The notes below the pieces were generated by a model, which was not told the DNA's origin, searched no databases, and worked only from the letters and a program-made list of their open reading frames with translations. From Stomorhina lunata (taxonomy: Eukaryota > Arthropoda > Insecta > Diptera > Rhiniidae), in NCBI GenBank assembly GCA_933228675.1, contig OW121741.1, positions 117,960,069-118,024,068 on the forward strand: a stretch of DNA of 64,000 nt, written 5' to 3'. The position numbers and the translations under genes were made by a program. Position 1 is the stretch's first letter. Each line of letters starts with the position of its first letter. This document shows positions 1 through 11,129 of this stretch, in pieces.

Positions 1-102
1 AAAAATTAAATTTTTTTATCATAATTTGAGAAGGTTTTTTTTGTAAATTTTATTGTGTTTAATTAATGTTTGGGTCATTTTAGTCCCCATGTCTGTTGGG
101 GG
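1..102. mobile_element. End of a piggyBac-type MITE, cut by the window start
   Basis: The sequence ends in GGG directly before a TTAA at 103-106, which is the piggyBac signature (TTAA target, termini starting CCC). Read inward from 102 on the minus strand it starts CCCCC and then has AGACATGGGGACTA. The same AGACATGGGGACTA lies just inside the TTAA-flanked CCC terminus at 16283, so both appear to be ends of one MITE family. The other end of this copy would lie outside the window. Confidence 0.5.
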
Positions 103-106
103 TTAA

Positions 107-3100
107 AATAAATATTTTCAATGGAATTTCCTAAAAAGATGTTTTTTGCTCCAACCTACGGTACATACTTATATAAAGTCCATTGTCCGAACTTGTCAAA
201 CATATGTTCTTAAGTTTTGTCCAAAAAGTATATGAGGTAGAGAGATGACCTTTGAACGACCGCAGGACTTTTAAACTATGTATTTATTTAATATTAATAT
301 TAATAAATTCTTTCCGAAAAAACATGATTTAAATTTAAAACCTAAAAGTAATAAAAATATACTTCTGAAAATTAAAGTACTAAAGTACTAAAGGCTTAAA
401 AGTACCATTTCACAAAACATTACTACAATTTTCCTAAGTTCATAACACAACCCCAAATACAAACGCAAAAGCACAAATATATCATATGTGTGAATTATTT
501 GTCAGTCTAGCGCATCCTTAATGATGATTGTGATGATGACGACGACGACGACAATGGTTGGGTTAAAACATTTGTTGTTTAGCTTTTTCTATTCATTTTT
601 TGTTTTGGCAAATTCTAAACCAACTGAATGAATGAACTCTTTCTAAAACGGTTGCAAAGGATATTTTTTCTCTTCATTTGATGGGGCACAAACAAAAATA
701 TGAAATTGTGTGCTCGCTCTTCTTGCCAAACTACAACAAAGTTCGAGTGAGTAGTTTTTGCTCATGGCAGGCACCCCATTGATTTTGGCCATTTAGTCAG
801 AGTTTAGTTTTTAGTTTTAGTTAACGTGTATCAGCCATCCCCGAAAGTTCGAGTACTCTTGGCCACACACATACACTCACATAAACTAGTAAAAAGTGTT
901 GGAGTGTGGAGTACGGTGTATGTAATGTAGTAGAATTATAGAATTATTTGTTGTTACTCCCTTAGGAAAGAGTGTCATGAGTGAGTGAGTGTGTGAAGAA
1001 TGGGTTAGAGCAAGGAGTGGGTTTTGTTGTGTGTTTGACGGGTTTGTAAGCTTTGCATGTGTGACGACCATTTACTTGAGTTTTGTACTTACTAAATCAT
1101 TATTATGTTCATTATTATGTTCTTAATGATCATTGAGTGTATGTGTTCTTTAGCTCTTCATCATGTTGTTCATACAAGTGTGCGCTTGAAAGTATGAAAG
1201 AGTACGTTTGTACATTTTGAGTAGTTATAATAAAATTTATTTTCTTTTTAAGTTTGTGCTTTTTTTGTTTTGGTTTTTCTTTTTTTTTATTGCTTTTGAT
1301 TTCATTTTTGTCTGTGTGCTTTTGGTTTTCTTCGTTTTACTTTGAGGGAGAATGTTGGTGATGATGATGATTTTGTTGTATGGGTATGAGTTGGATGATG
1401 GTCATGATGACGATGATGATGATGTTGAGGAAGAATGTTTATAGTTGTTGTTGCGAGTGCGAGTACAACAAATCTAGTGAATAATTTTTATTATATTTTA
1501 TTTTTTTTCTTCTTGTTGGCTTTTTTTTTCTACTGTTGTGTGTTTGTTTTGTGTCTTCTGTGTGTCTTTTTAATATTTTTTTTCCCCAAATTGTTGTTGT
1601 CCATTCGTTCGTTCGTAAGTTGAAACTACATGTACGGAACTTTTTCATGAGCTTGTTACGCCGTAATAACAAATAATCAAAATCAGTACGCTTTTAGCAA
1701 TCAGGCGGGTAACAAGTACAATTTTTACTTGATTCTCATTGAATAAACGCGAATTATTCTTACACAAAAAAATAATAATTGAACAAAAAAAGATACAATT
1801 ACAAACAAAAAAAAAAAAAAAAACTAAAGAAAATAAAAAAACAATAACAAACAAAACAAATTTTAATAAAACAACAAACATATAATTTCAAAAAAAATTT
1901 GGGTGTAAAATCATTAATTTCATTTCAAGAAATTAAAGCAAAAATAAAGTAATTAAAGATTAAATGATAAAAATTGTCATCCTTTTATATCAAATCAAAG
2001 AATGTTAATTAATTTAATAAAACTAGACTTAATTAAAGCTTCAAACATAATGCAAAAAAAATGAAAATTTACACACACACATACAAAAAAATACACAGTT
2101 GTAATCATGACAATTTCTTACTCATACAAATGAATTCGAGAATCGCACACTAGCAAAAGAAAACGGCAACAACAAAAACAACATTAATGCGGATAATTGA
2201 TAATAATTGCAATAATTAATAATAATTATTAAATTTAATTAAAATCTTAAAATGAAGAAATAATAGTTGGAAAAGAAAAGAAAATAATGAAGATTATGCA
2301 AATTAATAACGAGTTATTTATTTAAATAAAAAAATATTTGTGTTTAAAAATTTTTTAAATCAAAAAATCTTTTCTTTGATTTCACCAAAAAAAAAAAAAC
2401 ATTTTTTTCAAAAATTATTAAGAGCTCAAAACATTCGATTTTTTAAATAAATTTTTCAAAAATTTAAAAATATACCTACCTACCTATAAGATGTAATTAC
2501 AAAGTTATAATTTTTCAAAAAAATTTAAGAAAAAAATTTATTCAAGAAAAGTGAATAAATAAAGTCTTAATAGTGAAATATTGGAGATATGTAAGAAAAT
2601 ATTTTAAATGAAATCAACACCAAAATCTCCATATTTTTTTACATAGAAATTTATTTATTTAAAAAACTTAATTTTTGCAAAATATTTTTGTTTTAAAAAT
2701 GACCTTAAACAAATTATGAAATGTTGTTAAAAAATATTTAAAATTTTGCCGTTTTCCTAAAAACTCAATTTATTTTGAAAAATTTGTTTAAAATTTGTTT
2801 CTAACTAAATATTTAAAAAAACAAGATACCTATAAAAATTTATTAACTTTTTTTAACATCAGGCCCGCCCGAGCTACTAAACCATCTAAACTTGATCTTG
2901 AATTATTCCACGAATTTAGACCTATAATAATTGTAATGATACAAGTAAATAAAAACTTTCCCAGTCCCGATAATTTTCATTAAAAATATGACTTGTTAAT
3001 AAAGTCACTTTTTTGTTAAGACATTCGCTTTTTGTAGTTTGAAGTCTCAAACTGTTCAGATATACCGTGACATAGAAGATTATTAATGAAAAACTTTCAA

Positions 3101-3327
3101 ATTTTTCTAGTTTTATCAAGAATTTTTTCAAATTTTTCTAGTTTTATCAAGAATTGTATAATTTTTGTATTTTACTAACCATCTCCCGAAAATGTCCAAC
3201 ATAACTACAAAAAATTAGTCCTATAGCTAAAGTCATTCTCAAGTTATAGATGAATAATTACAATTATAGGTATACAAGTACATATAAAGACCTTATTATT
3301 TTTTAAACATGTACCTATAAAAGTATA
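107..3327. other. AT-rich DNA without a recognisable gene
   Basis: Non-coding AT-rich sequence. It holds small microsatellites: GAT/GAC runs near 522-552, GAT-rich sequence at 1357-1430, a poly(A) run near 1807-1823, and a tandem duplication of about 26 bases around 3097-3155. Reading frames here are short, interrupted and resemble no family I know. No transposon termini were recognised. Confidence 0.6.
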
Positions 3328-3826
3328 AGCCCGACGATGTGATACCCTTCACTACTGAGGTCATATATCTTTTCCTTTTCTTGAATCTCTGCTAAATTTT
3401 GTCATCATGCTAACATTTTCTTATATTTAAGCTATTTCTGTCATTATGTGAGAGTTTGGGTCAAATGTGGACCGATTGCCTCGAAATTTGGTAATTTTAT
3501 TACAGCTTATATAAAAATTATAAACATAAAACTGTTATTATCATCAGATTTACAAGCGTTTTGGTGGTTTTTATTGTATAGGAGCTATGGTCAAATAGAG
3601 ATCGATTTCAACAAAACTTGATACAGAAATTTCTGTGCCAAATTTTTATCAAATTATCTTCAGAATATCGACCTGTACTTTGAATACAAGCTTTACATGG
3701 GGGGATCCAGTCAGCCGTACATCGACTCAGAAAGTGATTCTAAGTCTATTGGTATACTTAAAGGTGGGTCTAAGACCAATATTTCTATGCGTTAAATACA
3801 TCAGCATAAACTTATTATAGCCTTGC
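3328..3826 (+). mobile_element. mini-me/DINE-like dispersed repeat, copy 1
   Basis: One of at least six copies in this window. It begins with the subterminal GATACCCTTCACTAC. It then has the conserved blocks 'gagttTGGGTCAAATGTGGACCGATT', 'GACCTGTA(C/G)TTTGA', 'TTTACATGGGGGGATCCAG', 'AAAGTGATTCTAAG' and 'AAGGTGGGTCTAAGAC', and ends near ACATCAGCATAAACTTAT. The GACGGACGGAC tract seen in other copies is reduced here to 'gtacatcg'. The closing GTGGTGAAGGGTAT terminus is missing or decayed. Layout and the (GTCY)n core in sister copies resemble the mini-me/DINE-1 group of non-autonomous Helentron-like elements of flies; that name is by resemblance only. Confidence 0.6.
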
Positions 3827-4164
3827 CTTTGTTTTGATCAAAATTAAAAATAAAATTTGTTAAAATAAGAAACACATATTTTTAAAAATATATAGGCTAA
3901 AATTCAAAACAATTCTCAATTTCAAAACAAATGGACTTAAATTATTGAAAATGACGCATATTTCGATTTATTTCTCGAATATCTCTGTAATGGATCGACA
4001 GATGTGAAATTTTAATTTAACATTTTAAACTCTAAGGTAACTATGTACTTTAAATTTTATTGTTTTAAAATTAAAATTATTTATAATTACTTAAATTATG
4101 GCAACAAAACTGAAAAGTGAGAAGTTTCAAAATATTCTTTATCCAACCTATAATAGATCTAAAA

Positions 4165-4510
4165 GAGACTCATTATACCATTTACCATCATAGGTAGAAA
4201 TTGCATTATGTATAAGTTTGTGCCGAAGTTTGTAACCCATAGAAATAATGGCCTGAGAACAACCAAACGACTCTGAATCGCAATTTCAAAGCTAATTTCA
4301 TAAAATTTTGCAAATAATTTCAAAATTTTATTAAAATGGGTTCATATTTGATTCACTGCGGAAAATGACTTAAATACACAGAATATCCACATTTTCCTAA
4401 ATTACTAAATTTACTAACATGGATATCAAAACAACGAGGTATTTTTATAACCGGTCCACATTTTAGCTAAGAAGTATAGGTTCGGGCTTGGCCGACTTCC
4501 GTATTTTCTT
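4165..4510 (-). mobile_element. mini-me-like repeat, degenerate copy 2
   Basis: The plus strand starts with a decayed form of the shared terminus (TACCATTTACCATCATAGGT for TACCCTTCACCACCATAGGT). It continues with 'TTTGTGCCGAAGTTTGTAAC' and 'CATAGAAATAATGGCCTGAGA', and ends near 4480 with 'TTCGGGCTTGGCCGACT', the counterpart of GGGCTTGACCGACTATAG in fresher copies. The order shows it lies opposite to copy 1. It is more diverged than the copies at 16411 and 55590. Confidence 0.55.
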
Positions 4511-5316
4511 AAAAATGTTTTCCCAAATCTAAATTGAGCATTTTCAAACAAGTAAAATTAGTTAATTAAATAATTTAAATTTTTTCAAAGCTTTGTAAAA
4601 ATTTGTGAAATTTTAGTGCCGACGGTAAAATTTTAAAAGTATTTACGAATTATAAATTTAAAAAGAAGTCCCTATAACTTTCGTAAAGCTCAATTAAAAT
4701 GTTAATCAGAGTTTAAAAAAAAATATAATTCATCTTAAAATTGATTAAGGGTCCTTTGAATCGGATTATAATTTCTTGATTTTTGAATAAAACAATAAAA
4801 GTTTTTAGAAAATCTTTAAACTATATTTTTAAATTATATCCGTCACTCGTTCAAATTATTATCAAATTAATTAAACATTTAATTTTTTTTTTGAATAATA
4901 TTAATTTTTGGAGAAAAAATATCTAAATGAAATGAATAATTAGAAATTGCCAAATAGTTACTTTTTGACTTCCTAATTCAAAAACGAATAATAAAATCTT
5001 AAAAGCCTTATAACAGCAAATTTGATTTATTAGCTGATATCATTATTTTTCATTTATGAATTTGGAATTAATTGGTATGTGATTTTGGTTTGACAATAAC
5101 TAATTTATAATGTGCCCAGTCTGAAGTAATCCTAAGACCATAACATGAATTGGAACAAGTCTAGAACATCCATTGATTTATTTTTAATTTAAGTTAAAGG
5201 TTTGAAAATTATAGTCATTTTAAGCTCGCCTATAAGTCTATAAATATCTGTCACTTATGGATATTGTGAACGTACTCAAAAATATCTTTCAAACGATGTT
5301 ATAATTATCTTTCCCA
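4511..5316. other. AT-rich DNA, nothing recognised
   Basis: AT-rich non-coding sequence with short A/T runs. No reading frame, terminal repeat or tandem repeat that I can support. Confidence 0.55.
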
Positions 5317-5320
5317 TTAA

Positions 5321-5538
5321 CCCTTTACGAAACCACAGTTTTTTTTCCATAAAAAATGTCCTTATCTTCAAAAATGATCGTTAACAAGTTTAAACCTTAA
5401 TATCTTTGTTATATTAAGAGATATTTGCTGATAAAATTTACTGCCTAAATTTACGTAACTCAGATAACCTGACTGATTGTAGTTGGACTCAAATCAATTT
5501 CTGGAGTCAAATCTCCTTTTGAAATAGCGACTGAGGGG
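5321..5538. mobile_element. Possible piggyBac-type MITE (218 bp)
   Basis: The segment is bounded by TTAA at 5317-5320 and 5539-5542, with CCCTTTACGA at the left and GAGGGG at the right, so both termini start CCC when read inward. Beyond the first bases the inverted repeat is poor. Its length is close to the two better-supported 222-bp elements at 6678 and 19133, which is the main reason to list it. It could be chance in AT-rich DNA. Confidence 0.35.
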
Positions 5539-5688
5539 TTAAGCTGAAATATGGCGGATAAGGTTGCAATTTAAACCCCAATTCATTGATTTTTGACACT
5601 ATAATTGCACATGTGTTTACCTTTGCAATTTGCAGTTGAAAACTAGAAGTTTTCTTGGATAATTTACGCAATATATATATTTAGTTCT

Positions 5689-6275
5689 TCAATTCCTGGT
5701 GAAACATAGAACCTTAACAAATGTTTTCCATGTAGGTTTATCGGTAGTCATCATTTTTATCTCGTTTAATGACACACCAAACTCCCTCAGCTAGTTCTTA
5801 GCTTATCGTCTCCATGTATTTGCGGGTCTACCAGACCTCCTGGAATCTTAAGGATTATATTCGACAGCTTGCCAACCATATTTTCTAGTGCGTATACTTG
5901 TTTAAAGCGGTTCTTGAACGGTGCGCAACTATAGGTCTTGAATAGAGATTGTGCAGGACCAGAAAATTTTAAGTCTAAGGCACCGATTAACAAAGGCTTG
6001 TAGACTGTCTATCACACGGCTCGAGATGTTCCAAGTCTCACAGTCGTATAAAAGCACGGCATTAACATTAGTGTTAAAAACTTGAATTTTGATGGTGATT
6101 GAGATATTTTGAGATCTCCAGAATTTGTTTAGAATTCCAAAATCTTGCGTTGCTTTGCTTTGGATATCTTCTCTGCTGCCTCCGTTTCTTAAAATAATAC
6201 TCCTAAGGTAGTAGAAAGTTTCAACTTCATCAAGGGGTTGCCCCATTAATATAATGTTTTCTCCCCTTTTTAAGG
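5689..6275 (-). pseudogene. Non-LTR retrotransposon reverse transcriptase, C-terminal remnant
   Basis: The minus strand encodes the region downstream of the RT catalytic core of a LINE. From 6275 it reads 'GQPLDEVETFYYL', 'GGSREDIQSKA', 'KIQVFNTNVNAVLLYDCETW' and 'FVNRCLR', matching the widespread '(V)PLEDVESFTYLGS..GG..D+..RI..VLLYG+ETW' segment. After a frame change it gives 'WQAVEYNP' and 'RRSGRPANTWRR', the basic GRP-TWRR block that closes these proteins, and then 'LNEIKMM' and 'TWKTFVKVLCF' before a stop near 5690. Several in-frame stops and frameshifts show it is dead. Only the last part of ORF2 survives; the catalytic FADD box and endonuclease are absent. The clade cannot be assigned from this fragment. 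A mariner fragment begins about 20 bp upstream. Confidence 0.85.
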
Positions 6276-6294
6276 TAGTTAATGTGGGTTATAC

Positions 6295-6540
6295 CCCGTG
6301 CCTCTCAATAATCGGTCGCTCTGAAGACGATACACTTTTGTGTGTTGATATGGATCCATATTTCGTCCACGGTGCAGTAACTGTCCATATTACTGTTGAA
6401 CAAATCCAAAGCGAAATTGTCAAATTGTAGCCGTTTTGCTATGTTCATTCCAAATAGAAAGCACTGAACCCTGTGAGATGTCTACGGTATCCACAATTTC
6501 TTTCACACCGATCGAAAAATTTTAATTTGTCTCGAAATCG
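6295..6540 (-). pseudogene. mariner-family transposase fragment
   Basis: The minus strand gives 'VKEIVDTVDISQGSV', the second helix-turn-helix region of a mariner transposase (compare VKEIVE.VGISHGSV). About 30 codons later, after a stop and a deletion, comes 'LDLFNSN', then 'CTVDEIWIHINTQK', equivalent to the VDETWIHHYTPE block that carries the first catalytic aspartate. That aspartate (VDE) is present. The second and third catalytic residues and both termini are not found. It is a short internal piece abutting the LINE remnant at 5689-6275. Confidence 0.7.
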
Positions 6541-6677
6541 TACTTTTACGGAGACATCCATATTCGGAAAGCCCTTCTTTGCCATGGAAATGGATGGTGC
6601 AGAGTCACTATTATAAGCCATCCATTATTATAAACCCATCCATTATAAGCTAAGCCTTGTTTTGAGATAATGTTTAA

Positions 6678-6899
6678 CCCCTTGACGTATCAATCTGCGC
6701 AACGAAGTTCGCTTCCAACTGTTCTCACACAAGTTGCACTAAACAAACCGGTTTTGATGCTTAAGAACAGTCGCACAACAAGTCAGACTCGTGATAATCA
6801 TGTTAGGCACATAAATAGTACCACGAGTCGGACTCGTGATAATCATGTTAGGCACAGAAATTGTACCACGAGTCAGACTCGTGGAAATACGTCAAGGGG
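6678..6899. mobile_element. piggyBac-type MITE (222 bp) with internal palindromes
   Basis: Thirteen-base perfect terminal inverted repeats, CCCCTTGACGTAT at 6678-6690 and its complement at 6887-6899, are flanked by TTAA at 6674-6677 and 6900-6903. This is the piggyBac insertion signature. The inside is unusual: a roughly 45-bp unit occurs three times, each carrying the palindrome CACGAGTCNGACTCGTG or a near variant (about 6779-6796, 6821-6839, 6867-6884). Reading frames over it are a by-product of the repeat. No transposase is encoded, so mobility would need one supplied in trans. Confidence 0.78.
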
Positions 6900-6953
6900 T
6901 TAATGAACACAAAAAAAGGTACATATATGTACATATTTTAAAAGGCGAAAAAT

Positions 6954-7261
6954 ATGAACCGCCGTAGTACCTATATTAGGTTAATTATCCGCCTAGCATA
7001 CTAGCGGTACCAAGTTCGATGGCCTGCCACACTTAAATGAAAAAATAATTTTTCAAAAAAAGGGGTTCACCTCATAACTTAGCTAACCACTGGTTATTGA
7101 GTATTAGGCTATGTAAAACTTCTCTAACTAATGCATTTGCCGTTCGGAGCCGGAGTTAAAACATAGGTCCCTTTCAATGAGTCTAAAAATAGAATCAGAT
7201 TTGTCTGAGAGAAGTACCCCTTGTTCCAATTGGAATGTTGTGGCAATTATGTAGGTATGTA
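6954..7261 (+). mobile_element. tRNA-derived SINE, copy 1 (308 bp)
   Basis: This matches the minus-strand sequence at 29330-29638 from end to end. The first ~75 bases are tRNA-like, with a B-box-like AAGTTCGATGG at 7012-7022. The body shared by both copies includes 'TCACCTCATAACTTAGCTAA', 'TAGGCTATGTAAAACTTCTC' and 'GGTCCCTTTCAATGAGTCT'. Imperfect 10-base target duplications, GGCGAAAAAT (6944-6953) and GGCGGAAATT (7262-7271), bracket it. A tRNA-like head, near-equal lengths and target duplications point to RNA-mediated copying by a partner LINE. I do not recognise a named family. Confidence 0.72.
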
Positions 7262-7271
7262 GGCGGAAATT

Positions 7272-8765
7272 TTAAAAGAAGACGGATATATTCCCCTGGT
7301 TTAGTATTTTTCGATTTATTTTGTAAGAAAAAAATATTTGGAATTTTTGATATATTTTTTTTTTTAATTTTAGTTTATTCTAAACACTAATTTTATCTTT
7401 CCAAATCAACAGAAACACAAAATTATTATCAATTTTCCGCTTTAATAACAAATTGTATATTATGTGTATTAAAAAAAACAACAACAACCAAAACAACTGC
7501 ATTATGAAAATCTCTTTTTTGTAATTTTTTTGTGCATAAAAAAATTAATTTTCATAGATGCAAAAAAGTGCAGGCAAACAATAACGAACAAACCAATAAA
7601 AAAAAGAAAAGCACATGCCGGCACTTGACTCATATTAAAACGTAACAAACGCACACAATAACATAACGAAAAACACAACAACAACAAAATTTGCACACAA
7701 AAAACACAAAATTTTGTTAACGTAATCACAAGTACAAGAAGAAACAAACATTATCTCAAACAGACGAAAAAAAAGCAAAAACAACAACAAAAAATAATGC
7801 AAACACTAAAATTGTCGTGTCATATTTCGTAGAAGAATCAGCAAAAAAAAACTCATTCACAATTTTTCGTTGCCTTGTGTTTGTTGTGGGTTTTTTGTTG
7901 TTGTTGTTGGTTTTTGCTTGAAATGAAAATACTACGACTAATACTGAGACAGGAGACCAACAAACACACAAAAAATAACGTTATTTTTTATGCACAAAAA
8001 AGTATGAAAGAATCTAAGAGCTTTGCTTTTTGGTAAAGAGAACATGAGAAGAGAGTGCAGTCAAAGTTTCTATATGAAATGAACGGAACAGAAAAAAAAA
8101 TCGAAATCAAAACAAAATCAAAGATTTAAACTGCAAGTGAACTCAAACAATCAAAACTGAACAGTAAAAAAATACATGCAAATCGGTATAAAAATCGCAA
8201 AAAGTATCTGGTTTAAAATGGAAAAAAAAAAAAGAAATAATATTAATAAACGGAAGTTGTGCATTTTATTAATCAAGCTGTGACAACCAGCAACAACAAT
8301 AAAAATAATAATAACAATAACAATCATCAGCATCATCACATCACAGCAACAACAACAAAAACATCATCATCGATAGCAGCAGCAAAAAATAGCATTAAGT
8401 GACGTTTTTTAAATATTGACAATTTTTTTGCTGCTTCTATATTTTTTCAATACCCGTTTCTTTTTTAAATACCGAAAACAAAAAATCAGTGCATCTGTGC
8501 GAAATTTATTTAGGAATTCTTAAAACCTTGTATTGATTCATAAAAACAAAAAAAGTTATAATACAATAAATAAAAACCGTTTAATACTCGTTCAGGTTTA
8601 AAATAAATAAAAATTCAAAACATATTTCATTTTAAAGTTATTGAACGTTATATTTAAAAATTTACAAATAAAATATAAATTACTTAATAAACATCTGTTT
8701 CTTGCTAAATTTATCATAATAATTCCTCTTTATTTCATGTACATAATTTTTTTCTAATTTTCCAG
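7272..8765. other. AT-rich DNA with CAA/CAT microsatellites
   Basis: Non-coding. A-rich and (CAA)n/(CAT)n tracts are scattered here (7480-7500, 7675-7690, 7778-7795, 8285-8390). Such tracts are common in fly 5' leaders and introns. A good polypyrimidine/AG acceptor (TTTTCTAATTTTCCAG) lies at about 8750-8765, just before the candidate exon. No coding frame is supported. Confidence 0.5.
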
Positions 8766-9138
8766 ATTTGCAGTGAATTCAAAAAAAAAAAAAGAACGTA
8801 CCTTTATTTCTTAACATTTAAAAAAAAAAATAAAAAAGTTATCTTAACCTTTAAAAAACCAAAAAAAAAGATCTAAACATAGACTTGTAACCTAACCATA
8901 TTTGCTATAAAATTTGAATTTAATTTTCAAAAAAAAACTTTGTACTAAATTAACTCTTAAATTGTTTTGGAAAAAAAAACTTAAGAAAAACTAGCAAACG
9001 AGAATTATAACTGTTTAATACCACAAAAACCAGTGATTAAATTACAACAACACAAAAATCAACTTTAAAATAAAATTATTAAAATTGCAAACATCTTCAA
9101 TATAAATTGGCGAAATTTTATAACAAAATTTTTAAAAA
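8766..9138 (+). other. Candidate untranslated exon
   Basis: The segment starts after an acceptor-like TTTTCCAG and ends in AAAAAG before a consensus donor GTAAGT at 9139-9144. It has stops in every frame and the A-rich, low-G composition typical of fly 5' leaders, so it would be untranslated. No promoter motif, start codon context or downstream coding exon was seen to confirm it. Chance pairing of splice-like motifs is a real alternative. Confidence 0.28.
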
Positions 9139-9149
9139 GGTAAGTTCAA

Positions 9150-9270
9150 CAATATTTTAAAAGTTTTCTAAATATTAAGTTCATTTCAATTGTGTACACT
9201 GACCTCTTCGTGGTATCACCAGGGTAACTACGTAAACACCCGTTAATGTAGTTAGCTAACATATCGAGCT
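9150..9270. repeat. Dispersed repeat shared with 58190-58330
   Basis: The sequence around TGGTATCACC..GGG, then CACCC(G/A)TTAAT and GTTA(G/A)CTAACAT, recurs with similar spacing at 58190-58330. In both places a LINE tail lies downstream within the next kilobase. It may be an upstream part of that LINE family. No function can be assigned. Confidence 0.45.
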
Positions 9271-9271
9271 T

Positions 9272-10205
9272 CCTCAGAGATCGCACTGTAAGAGTTGTTG
9301 TAGATGGGATCTCATCAAACGAGTTCAAGCTAAATTCAGACGTACCGCAAGGCTCCGTTCTTTCTCCTACTCTATTTCTTATATTTATAAACGACCTTCT
9401 TCGTCAAACTTCCAATTCTATCTACTCTTTTGCCATTCGTATTCATTCTATCATAGACCAAACCTTTCAGAGATTGGCACTATGAGGCAAAACATGAATG
9501 AATCATAAAACCGCGATTTAGAAACAAATTTTATGCGCGGAAAACTCAATGTTGTATGCTCACACATATGGGTGGTGAAAATATCGAGGAATCAGACACT
9601 CTTGATTGTCTGGGCATGAGAATTCAATGTGAAGTCCGTTGGACTGACCACATTTTTCAAGTGTCGAAAGAAGCATTTAAGTGTCTCGGTTTTATCAAAT
9701 GGCATAAGAGATACTTCACTCCATCTGATCTCCTTACTATTTACACCAACTATATCCGACCGAAAATGGAATATGGGATGTCAAAGTCTATTTTGAAGCT
9801 TCATGACCGAGCTTCATGCACCTTCGCTGCTTTTTGGTGACAGTAGGGTATCCACACAGTTCTATCGTTACTACTTTGGAAAGTGCTCTAATGAAATCGG
9901 GGAACTCGTTCCCTGTTAGAGCTCATCCCTTCGTAGTCGATTGGATAGTAGACAGAACAACACACTACAGATAAAATTCGTTCCTTTTAGCCGTACAGTT
10001 CGTATGTGGAATTTACTTCCCGCAGAAATTTTCACTGCAAGTTGCAATATAGGGAAGTTCAAATGTCCATAAGCACTACTCCATCTATCCACACTCCTAT
10101 AACCTATTTTCCTAGTTCCAACACAATGCATTGTATAAGTTCGAGCGAGTTCTTCCGGGATAGTAACCCACTCCTGGAAAAAACAATTACTATGAAAAGT
10201 TAAAT
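9272..10205 (+). pseudogene. Non-LTR retrotransposon reverse transcriptase remnant
   Basis: The plus strand reads 'SFLRDRTVRVVVDG', then 'SDVPQGSVLSPTLFLIFIND', the RT fingers/palm block, but the catalytic FADD has decayed to FAIR just after 'TSNSIYSFA'. After a gap a long open stretch (9556-9840) gives 'LDCLGMRIQCEVRW', 'EAFKCLGFIKWHKRYFTPSD' and 'YTNYIRPKMEYG', the thumb region of jockey/CR1-like RTs. Further pieces 'FYRYYFGKCSNEIGELVP' and 'FSRTVRMWNLLPAEIF' follow in shifted frames up to about 10060. Stops, frameshifts and loss of the active site make it a pseudogene. The endonuclease and ORF1 are missing. The same family recurs at 12125-12435. Confidence 0.85.
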
Positions 10206-10224
10206 TTAGATTAAAAACGGTCCC

Positions 10225-10425
10225 CCTAATGTTAAAAGAGGACGTCTTAAACTTCGGTTTAAAGACCAATTACAGGAAAATTTCCCAAAGCTTGGCCTAC
10301 GTAATTGGGGAATATGCACACAAGATCGAAGTAAGTAAAATATTAGGGTCAGTAATCCCAGGGTTAAACAGGCATCTAGACGAAGCCTTTTACGGGTAGT
10401 AAAACACTTTCTATACATGGGCAAA
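10225..10425 (+). pseudogene. LINE ORF2 extreme C-terminus
   Basis: The plus strand reads 'KRGRLKLRFKDQLQENFPKL' followed by 'GLRNWGICTQDRSK', the basic 'RGRP+.R+.D.+.E+L..LG+RNW...AQDR..W' tail common to many LINE ORF2 proteins. Related tails occur at 58395-58580 (plus) and 59720-59870 (minus). Here GTAAGTAA follows the tail directly near 10330, similar to the (TAAG)n ends of the other two. It may belong to a different LINE from the RT just upstream, since the join is not continuous in frame. Confidence 0.65.
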
Positions 10426-10584
10426 GTAATTACATTCTATACACAGGTTGGGTTAGTTTGAGGTTAGAAGGTAAAATGGCGTCAAATGATTAAATGTCTA
10501 GAATTAAGTTGTCATCCTATTTAGTAAAAAATCGACAAATTTGATCCATATGAAGCTGTTTATGGATAAAATTTTCAATCATTG

Positions 10585-11030
10585 TCTAATGTTGACTTCT
10601 GCTTGAGAATGATGGCCTACAGACAACACAGCCGGTCCAACATTTCGGCTATTGCATGAGAAATGTTATTATCGCGAAATTTTAAGGTTTGGCCGCCTCG
10701 ACCTTGAGATTTAACGCCACTGCATTATTTTTTCTAGGGCCATTTGAAAGATTGGGTTAGCATTAACAAACCTTAAACAACTGAAGCTCTGAAAGATTAA
10801 ATTCGGCGCTGAATTGACGAGATAAGCAAAGTTTAATCAAAAATCGTAAACCGTTACACTCTTCAACAATTGTCTAATGTTGACCACAGCCAAATAATTT
10901 ATGTATTGATCGATTTGGTTATTTTAATTGGCCGCCTCGTTCTTGTAATTTAACGCAGCTGCATTGTTTTCTATAGGGCCATTTAAAAGGCACAACCACA
11001 AACAATTGAAGCTCTGAAAAGTTGTTGTTG
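10585..11030 (+). pseudogene. Two tandem mariner transposase C-terminal fragments
   Basis: Copy one reads 'WPPRP*DLTPLHYFF*GHLKD' from 10690 and continues to 'EALKD*IRR*IDEI', the mariner block around the third catalytic aspartate. The sequence before it retains an 'HTAGPTFRLL'-like piece in another frame. Copy two starts at 10930 with 'WPPRSCNLTQLHCFL*GHLK', where the catalytic Asp has become Asn. The two WPPR motifs are 240 bp apart and their flanks also match, so this is a tandem duplication of one old insertion. Stops in both copies show neither works. The sequence differs from the mariner relative at 37383-38294. Confidence 0.75.
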
Positions 11031-11129
11031 TAACTGCGATAATACATGTTCGACAAATTTCGCTTAATTCGTAAGAGCTTTAAAAGCCAAATGTATTTTT
11101 ATCTCATAGGATAAGATAATCTCCTTAAT

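Noticed and set aside
2795..2983. 62-residue frame with RPARATKPSKLDLELFHEFRP
   Set aside because: It looked protein-like for about 25 residues, but I could match it to no family and saw no splice sites or neighbouring exon.
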